Shown here in pieces: positions 1 to 4,501 of a stretch of 6,443 bases of DNA (position 1 is the first letter of the stretch; each line of letters opens with the position of its first letter). The DNA is from Maribacter sp. (GTDB lineage Bacteria; Bacteroidota; Bacteroidia; Flavobacteriales; Flavobacteriaceae), in the NCBI GenBank assembly GCA_003232155.1, contig QILY01000130.1:1-6443 (forward strand). Reading direction: 5' to 3'. Made by a program: the position numbers and the translations under genes. The notes beneath the pieces are model-generated. The model did no database searches, was not told the DNA's origin, and saw nothing but the letters and a program-made list of their open reading frames with translations.

Positions 1-2421
1 AGTTATTTGGGTTTTGAAACTTGGGAAGAAGCATTTCAAGCTACTGATAATCAAACAAAAACCATTGTTTTAAGATCATCACCCAACCAACTTGATGGCG
101 TAGAGGTAGTCGAAGATTTTCCGGTCACAATTTCAGGAGATACCATAACCTATAAGACAGATGCTTTTACTACAGGAAAAGAGAAAAAATTAGAGGATGT
201 TTTAGAACAGCTTCCTGGTTTCGAAATTGATGATGAAGGGAAAATAAAAGTGCAAGGAATAGATGTTAGTAAAGTTTTAGTAGAGGGGAAAGAGTTTTTT
301 AATGGCGATACTAAAATGGCTACTAAAAATATACCTGCCAATGCTATTGATAAAGTACAGGTGCTTCGCAATTATAATGAAGTAGGCCCTTTGAGTGGTG
401 TGAATGATAGTGATGCGTTGGCGCTGAACATTAAATTGAAAGAGGGTAAAAAGAACCTTTGGTTTGGTGATATTTCTTCTGGGGGAGGGCCTAAAGAGCG
501 TTATACGGCACACTCGAATATATTCTATTATTCCCCTAAAATGAATGTTAATTTTATTGGAGATTTAAATAATATTGGTGAACAGGCTTTTACACTGCAA
601 GATTATTTCAGATTTAATGGCGGGTTGGCTAATTTGGCCAAAAGATCGGGTTCATCAGTAAGCCTTTCTAGAGATGATATAGGCCTGTCATTGATACAGA
701 ACGATAGGGCACAGAACTTAAATTCAAAATTAGGGGCATTGAATTTTAATTATAACCCCAATAAGAAAATCAGATTTTCAGGATTTGGAATTGTATCGGC
801 AGTTAATACTGATTTGGCTAGTGTTTCACAGCGTACATATATAAGAGCTGAAGGTAATAATGAAGAGCTTTTAACTTCTAATATCAAACAAAAAAACACT
901 TCGGCCTTAGTTAAGTTTTCATCAACATATACTCCAAATGCCAAATGGCATATCAATTATGACGGTTTTATAAAAAGGTCTAATATTGAGGATCAAAACC
1001 AGTTGAATTCTAATTTTATAAACTTTAGTAATGATATTCGCTCAATCAATACAAAAGAACCATTTTCTGTACAGCAAACTTTGAATGCGTTTTATGCTAA
1101 AAATGACAATAATATTTTCTCGTTAGAATCTAGTTATCTGTACAAGCGGCAACGGCCCAACTACAGCTTGTTGGCTTCGCAACAACCTTTTTTAGGTAGT
1201 ATAATCTTATTGGGCGAAAGCCCTTTTAATATACTTCAGGATAAAGAGATTTTTACCAATATGTTCAATACTGAATTTAATTATTACAAAGTATTGAATA
1301 AAACCAATCATATTAGTTTTAAAGTGGGTATGAACTTAAATGGCCAACGGCTTAGCTCTGAAGTAGTAGAAGAAGTTAATGGCAATTTAGAAGGAATTGG
1401 TACAGAACATTTTATAGACACCTATCTAGGATTAGGATATAGAGCAAAACTAGGTAAGTTAACACTTAGTCCTAGCCTTAATTTTCATGTATATGATATT
1501 AAAAACAATCAATTTACAACGACAGTTGATTTGAATAAAACTTTACTTTTGCCCAGTCTTAATTCTAAATATACATTTAACAGTTCACAATCATTACAAT
1601 TCAGGTATGCTATCGAAGCCCAATTCGCAGATATTCAAAATCTAGCATCGGCAACGCAATTAAATGGCTATAATAGTCTTTTTCAAGGAAATCCAAACTT
1701 AAGAAATGAATGGTCTCACAATACAACCCTTAATTATACGAATTTCAGTATGTTCAATTTTACGAATATATATGGTGGCCTTACCTATCAGAAAAAGTAT
1801 GAAAGTATAGGTTCGACTATTGATTTTTTAGGATTGGACAGAATATCATCTCCTATTAATATAGACACCCCCAATGAAACTTTTGCAGTTTTTGGCACTT
1901 ACGAAAGGCGCTTCCCATATTGGAAAACAAAACTGGAAACCCGTATAACATATAGCAAGTTCAATACCATTGTTAATGCTATGGCTAATTTTAACCGCTC
2001 ATTCAATCAACGGTATAAATTGGCTTTTGAAACTCGTTTTAAGGAAGCGCCGAATGTAGAATTTGGCTTTGAAAAAATATGGAATGACTATGCCAGTTTA
2101 GATATTAAAAACAGGTTTGTTACCAATAGTCCTTTTGCAAATATTGAAGCTTATTTCTTAAAAGGTTTTTCTTTTACGGCCGATTATCAATACAATGATT
2201 ATAAGAATAGGGATGGAGCTATCAGAAGTACATATGACTTTTTAAATGCGACATTGTACTATCAAAAAGAAGATAGCAAGTGGGAATTTAAAATTTCAGG
2301 TTTGAACCTCATGAACACCACGTCTATTCGTCGAGATGCTTTTTCAAACAATATTATCAGTACATTGGAATATAATGTACAGCCAAGATATTTTTTAGCA
2401 AGTGTAAAGTATGAACTATAG
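1..2421 (+). CDS. TonB-dependent-receptor-like outer membrane beta-barrel protein, 5'-truncated by window edge
   Basis: The reading frame is open from base 1 (Ser-Tyr-Leu-Gly-Phe-Glu...) to a TAG at 2419-2421, giving 806 visible residues. The TTG at base 7 is internal, not a start. The first residues (SYLGFET) resemble the last strand of a CarboxypepD_reg-like domain, so a signal peptide and most of that domain, perhaps 80-100 residues, are probably missing. Residues about 34-150 look like a plug-type domain, with SGDTITYKTDAF, LEDVLEQLPGFEID and VLVEGKEFFNGD. From about 155 onward the chain is rich in Asn, Tyr, Phe and Ser in alternating amphipathic stretches, as expected of a large outer-membrane barrel (OMP_b-brl_3-like). 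It ends in a strand-like PRYFLASVKYEL. Such proteins sit in the outer membrane and are thought to import ligands with TonB energy or to act as envelope proteins. The substrate cannot be told, and no SusD partner follows. The family call is firm; the function is open. Confidence 0.88.
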   Translation, partial: SYLGFETWEEAFQATDNQTKTIVLRSSPNQLDGVEVVEDFPVTISGDTITYKTDAFTTGKEKKLEDVLEQLPGFEIDDEGKIKVQGIDVSKVLVEGKEFFNGDTKMATKNIPANAIDKVQVLRNYNEVGPLSGVNDSDALALNIKLKEGKKNLWFGDISSGGGPKERYTAHSNIFYYSPKMNVNFIGDLNNIGEQAFTLQDYFRFNGGLANLAKRSGSSVSLSRDDIGLSLIQNDRAQNLNSKLGALNFNYNPNKKIRFSGFGIVSAVNTDLASVSQRTYIRAEGNNEELLTSNIKQKNTSALVKFSSTYTPNAKWHINYDGFIKRSNIEDQNQLNSNFINFSNDIRSINTKEPFSVQQTLNAFYAKNDNNIFSLESSYLYKRQRPNYSLLASQQPFLGSIILLGESPFNILQDKEIFTNMFNTEFNYYKVLNKTNHISFKVGMNLNGQRLSSEVVEEVNGNLEGIGTEHFIDTYLGLGYRAKLGKLTLSPSLNFHVYDIKNNQFTTTVDLNKTLLLPSLNSKYTFNSSQSLQFRYAIEAQFADIQNLASATQLNGYNSLFQGNPNLRNEWSHNTTLNYTNFSMFNFTNIYGGLTYQKKYESIGSTIDFLGLDRISSPINIDTPNETFAVFGTYERRFPYWKTKLETRITYSKFNTIVNAMANFNRSFNQRYKLAFETRFKEAPNVEFGFEKIWNDYASLDIKNRFVTNSPFANIEAYFLKGFSFTADYQYNDYKNRDGAIRSTYDFLNATLYYQKEDSKWEFKISGLNLMNTTSIRRDAFSNNIISTLEYNVQPRYFLASVKYEL

Positions 2422-2471
2422 CCTTGTGTAATAAACTTTACCAAACCATTTTCACAACAAAACAATTTTCA

Positions 2472-2479
2472 TACTTTTG
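2472..2479 (+). promoter_or_regulatory. Bacteroidota-type -7 promoter element for metK
   Basis: TACTTTTG matches the Bacteroidota sigma-ABfr -7 consensus TAnnTTTG at every fixed position. It lies 51 bases after the receptor stop codon and about 160 bases before the metK start, so transcription would begin near 2486. The -33 region is weak: only TTTTC at 2449-2453, at roughly the right distance, where TTTG or TTG is expected. The inference is that metK has its own promoter with a leader of about 155 nt. Readthrough from the receptor gene is not excluded, because no clear terminator is visible after 2421. Confidence 0.6.
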
Positions 2480-2496
2480 TCACCTAAATTTATGAG

Positions 2497-2622
2497 GGAA
2501 GATTTGACCGATTGTAACCTCTTAACGCTGAAACTTTTCTCAGAGCTAAAAAATGCTAAAGCAGTTTATACTTAAATCTCTTAAGTACATAAACTTCTTC
2601 TAGTTTTATCGTCAAATCTTCC
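2497..2622 (+). promoter_or_regulatory. Candidate structured 5' leader of metK, closed by a perfect 12-bp inverted repeat
   Basis: GGAAGATTTGAC at 2497-2508 is perfectly complementary to GTCAAATCTTCC at 2611-2622. The 102 nt between them contain a weak 4-bp hairpin (2528-2531 with 2540-2543) and a long imperfect stem-loop (2559-2599). In RNA this would be a junction of helices closed by a 12-bp base stem. The whole unit lies between the predicted transcription start (about 2486) and the metK ATG, and the 3' arm ends 18 nt before that ATG. The position upstream of SAM synthetase suggests a cis-regulatory RNA, but the sequence does not match a SAM riboswitch class I can recognise. No U-run terminator follows the stem, so any control might act on translation or RNA stability. 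A small MITE-like insertion with 12-bp ends is the main alternative, although no target duplication is visible. Confidence 0.45.
2559..2599 (+). repeat. Long imperfect stem-loop inside the metK leader
   Basis: Starting at the 5-nt loop ATCTC (2576-2580), bases 2570-2575 pair with 2581-2586 (ACTTAA/TTAAGT). A 2-nt bulge (2587-2588) follows, then 2563-2569 pair with 2589-2595 (AGTTTAT/ATAAACT). After one mismatch, 2559-2561 pair with 2597-2599. That gives about 16 base pairs, mostly A-U, nested inside the 12-bp closing stem. It is not an intrinsic terminator, because it is AU-rich and followed by TAGTTTTATCG rather than a U-tract. Confidence 0.5.
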
Positions 2623-2640
2623 GATAACTAAAATAAAAAA

Positions 2641-3897
2641 ATGTCATATCTCTTTACCTCTGAATCTGTAAGTGAAGGACACCCTGATAAGGTGGCCGAT
2701 CAAATAAGTGATGCACTATTAGATCATTTTTTGGCCTTTGATCCAGAAAGTAGGGTTGCCTGTGAAACTTTGGTTACAACAGGACAAGTAGTACTAGCGG
2801 GCGAAGTAAAAAGCAATACCTATTTAGATGTTCAGAATATTGCCAGAGAAGTCATCAATAAAATTGGTTATACCAAAGGAGAATATCAGTTTAGTGGAGA
2901 TTCTTGTGGTGTTATTTCTTTAATTCATGAACAATCCCAAGATATTAACCAAGGTGTAGATAGAGGTTCTAAAGAAGAGCAAGGTGCAGGCGATCAAGGA
3001 ATGATGTTTGGGTACGCTACCAAAGAGACTGAGAATTATATGCCCTTAGCTTTGGATATTTCGCACCGAATTCTACAAGTTTTGGCCGATTTACGTCGAG
3101 AGGAAAAGGAAATTAATTATTTAAGACCTGATGCCAAAGCTCAGGTAACTATAGAGTATTCTGATGATAATGTTCCGCATCGAATCGATACTATTGTAGT
3201 TTCTACACAACATGACGCCTTTGATGCAGATGATGAAAAAATGTTGGCAAAGATTAAGTCTGACATTATTTCAATACTTATTCCACGGGTTAAATCACAA
3301 TTGCCTTCTGCTATTCAGGAACTTTTTGATGAGCAGATTAAATATCATATCAACCCAACAGGAAAATTCGTTATCGGTGGCCCCCATGGTGATACAGGTT
3401 TAACAGGCAGAAAAATTATTGTAGATACTTACGGAGGTAAAGGCGCTCACGGTGGAGGTGCTTTTAGTGGAAAAGACCCGAGTAAAGTAGACCGTAGTGC
3501 AGCTTATGCGGCAAGACATGCTGCTAAAAATTTGGTTGCTGCCGGTATTGCTGATGAGATATTGGTACAAGTGAGTTATGCTATTGGCGTAGTCGAACCA
3601 ACCTCTATTTTTGTAGATACCTATGGTACGGCTAATGTTAAGGTATCTGATGGTGAAATAGCGAAAAAAGTAGCACAACTTTTTGATATGCGCCCTTTTG
3701 CTATTGAAGAACGCTTAAAACTTAGAAACCCTATTTATTTGGAAACTGCTGCTTATGGCCATATGGGAAAAGAACCTATACTAATTACCAAGATTTTCGA
3801 ATCACCCTATAATGGTAGAATTGAAAAAGAAGTAGAATTGTTCACCTGGGAAAAATTAGATAAGATTAATGAAATAAAGTCTGTCTTCAGATTCTAA
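2641..3897 (+). CDS. metK: S-adenosylmethionine synthetase (methionine adenosyltransferase)
   Basis: MetK makes S-adenosylmethionine from methionine and ATP in the cytoplasm, releasing phosphate and pyrophosphate. It is the main methyl donor supply and is normally a tetramer. The 418-residue product carries the family hallmarks: GHPDK at 13-17 (His14 and Asp16 at the same positions as in the E. coli enzyme), the flexible-loop signature GAGDQGMMFGYA at 115-126, RPDAKAQVT with Lys166, GDTGLTGRK at 250-258 (Asp251, Arg257, Lys258), and GGGAFSGKDPSKVDR at 271-285 (Lys278, Lys282, Asp284). All catalytic and ligand-binding residues I could align are present. It is longer than the 384-residue E. coli protein. 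About 12 extra residues fall between 166 and 251, and about 23 lie between GHMGKEP (373-379) and FTWEKLDK (401-408). I associate the latter insertion with Bacteroidota. The ATG is preceded by AAAATAAAAAA, with no Shine-Dalgarno. The TAA stop adjoins a palindromic element. Confidence 0.98.
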   Translation: MSYLFTSESVSEGHPDKVADQISDALLDHFLAFDPESRVACETLVTTGQVVLAGEVKSNTYLDVQNIAREVINKIGYTKGEYQFSGDSCGVISLIHEQSQDINQGVDRGSKEEQGAGDQGMMFGYATKETENYMPLALDISHRILQVLADLRREEKEINYLRPDAKAQVTIEYSDDNVPHRIDTIVVSTQHDAFDADDEKMLAKIKSDIISILIPRVKSQLPSAIQELFDEQIKYHINPTGKFVIGGPHGDTGLTGRKIIVDTYGGKGAHGGGAFSGKDPSKVDRSAAYAARHAAKNLVAAGIADEILVQVSYAIGVVEPTSIFVDTYGTANVKVSDGEIAKKVAQLFDMRPFAIEERLKLRNPIYLETAAYGHMGKEPILITKIFESPYNGRIEKEVELFTWEKLDKINEIKSVFRF

Positions 3898-4090
3898 GAG
3901 ACTGTTTTGAAATATGTCGATTATTTTCTTATACCCTCTTTTTGCGCATAACTTTGTTAAAATTTTAAACCGTAGCGATGCTATGCTTACGCCACCGCTC
4001 TAACTCGCCCATAGCTTTCGCTATGTCGTGCCTCGTTCTGCATCAAAAATAGACCATAACAATTCTAACGATATATTTCAAAACAGTCTC
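3898..4090. mobile_element. MITE-like palindromic element A with about 22-bp terminal inverted repeats
   Basis: The end reading GAGACTGTTTTGAAATATGT from 3898 is complementary to the sequence ending at 4090. The arms 3897-3919 and 4069-4091 pair over 23 positions, with one G-T wobble at 3916/4072. The unit is about 193 bp and has no coding capacity. Its interior is richer in GC than the surroundings and contains a perfect small hairpin at 4010-4025. CTAA occurs at both ends (3894-3897 and 4090-4093), consistent with a 4-bp target duplication of the YTAR type known from IS5-group elements; the boundary base C4090 is ambiguous. It begins at the metK stop codon, so as RNA the hairpin might end or protect the metK transcript. 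Being a non-autonomous transposon derivative is inference. No transposase is present in the window. Confidence 0.6.
4010..4025. repeat. Small perfect hairpin inside element A
   Basis: CATAGC (4010-4015) and GCTATG (4020-4025) form a perfect 6-bp stem with the 4-nt loop TTTC. It lies in the GC-richer centre of element A and would be an inner hairpin if the 23-bp arms of that element pair. Confidence 0.5.
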
Positions 4091-4093
4091 TAA

Positions 4094-4290
4094 CCCGCAT
4101 TATTCACGGATATTCTATTCCAAAGCCAAATTACCTACTATAATTGAAAATGCTCGAAATTTGTTCAGCTCAAAATTGGGCTACAATTCCTTCACTAAAA
4201 AATTTCTGTGCTTTCCAATTCTACCTGCCTTTGCCGGCAGGCAGGTTGGTATTTTGACTTTTCATAACGAAAACCCGTGAATAATGCGGG
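4094..4290. mobile_element. MITE-like palindromic element B with perfect 16-bp terminal inverted repeats
   Basis: CCCGCATTATTCACGG at 4094-4109 is the exact reverse complement of 4275-4290. The element is 197 bp and non-coding. It is separated from element A by only the shared CTAA/TAA and is itself flanked by CTAA on both sides (4090-4093 and 4291-4294). A compact GC-rich hairpin lies inside at 4223-4246. The ends and the 4-bp flanking repeat suggest a non-autonomous transposon, mobilised by a transposase encoded elsewhere. Which IS family that would be (IS5 or IS1380, for example) cannot be decided here. Another reading is an intergenic palindromic repeat acting as a transcription terminator. 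Confidence 0.6.
4223..4246. repeat. GC-rich REP-like hairpin within element B
   Basis: ACCTGCC (4223-4229) pairs perfectly with GGCAGGT (4240-4246) over a 10-nt loop that itself contains the palindrome TGCCGGCA (4232-4239). It is strikingly GC-rich for this AT-rich intergenic DNA. Compact GC-rich hairpins of this sort resemble REP-type repeats dispersed between genes. Being dispersed in this genome is inference, since only one copy is visible. Confidence 0.5.
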
Positions 4291-4340
4291 CTAAGTCAAA
4301 TCTATTGATTATAAAGAAACTATCTAAAAAGTTAAACTAA

Positions 4341-4422
4341 AACGTCATTACGAGCAAAGCGAAGTAATCTGTTTGTTGACTGCTAGAAAGTTACAGATTG
4401 CTTCGTGCCTCGCAAAGACGTT
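4341..4422. repeat. Palindromic intergenic repeat C
   Basis: The left arm 4341-4372 (AACGTCATTACGAGC... to ...AATCTGT) is the near reverse complement of the right arm 4393-4422 (ACAGATTGCTTCG... to ...GACGTT), with a few mismatches, a 2-nt length difference and a loop of about 20 nt. A further 7-bp pairing outside it (4326-4332 with 4429-4435, AAAAAGT/ACTTTTT) could extend the hairpin. The core CGTCATTrCGAG...AGCGAAG...AATCTG closely resembles a dispersed intergenic palindrome I recall from many bacterial genomes, including Bacteroidota. It is non-coding, and neither end shows a clear target duplication. It could act as a bidirectional terminator or transcript-end hairpin between metK and the hydrolase gene. 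Confidence 0.6.
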
Positions 4423-4473
4423 AAAAGTACTTTTTAAGTCTCTCTTTTATTTTCAAGACTTACTAATCTTTAG

Positions 4474-4481
4474 TAGCTTTA
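4474..4481 (+). promoter_or_regulatory. Weak candidate -7 promoter element for the hydrolase gene
   Basis: TAGCTTTA matches TAnnTTTG except for the last base. It lies 20 bases before the hydrolase ATG, which would give a leader of roughly 15 nt. No convincing -33 TTG is visible at the expected distance. It is offered because the repeat island upstream makes cotranscription with metK unlikely, so a nearby promoter is expected. The match alone could be chance in AT-rich DNA. Confidence 0.25.
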
Positions 4482-4501
4482 GAGTCTAACTAATTCTAGC
4501 T

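Noticed and set aside
7..9. TTG as the start codon of the first gene
   Set aside because: The frame is open to base 1, and the upstream residues continue a domain that normally sits after a signal peptide and a longer N-terminal region. The gene is truncated by the window, not started here.
2510..2557. Fragments resembling the SAM-II riboswitch (GATTGTAACC ... AGCTAAAAA) in the metK leader
   Set aside because: The order of the short fragments is reminiscent of SAM-II, but I cannot form the required P1 stem or the pseudoknot pairing: AAAAAATG stands where AAAAAGGG is expected. The likeness is probably chance in AT-rich DNA; an Infernal search with the SAM-II model would settle it.
2422..2640. 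SAM-I (S-box) riboswitch upstream of metK
   Set aside because: None of the conserved S-box segments, such as the GAUGAAACCCGGCAACC-like stretch, are present.
3400..3678. Antisense reading frame of 92 codons inside metK, and similar antisense frames inside the receptor and hydrolase genes
   Set aside because: They lie wholly within strongly supported genes, have no recognisable domains and no independent promoter evidence. They are shadows of the real coding strands.
3897..4422. CRISPR array
   Set aside because: The repeats are inverted pairs of three unrelated sequences, not regularly spaced direct repeats, and no cas genes are near.
4456..4487. Nested hairpin just upstream of the hydrolase gene (AGACT/AGTCT outside TACTA/TAGTA)
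   Set aside because: Both stems are only 5 bp in AT-rich DNA with a 7-nt unpaired stretch, so this is weak and could be chance.
3898..4501. Small genes or a transposase remnant in the repeat island
   Set aside because: No frame of meaningful length with recognisable protein content lies here on either strand. The sequence is dominated by inverted repeats.
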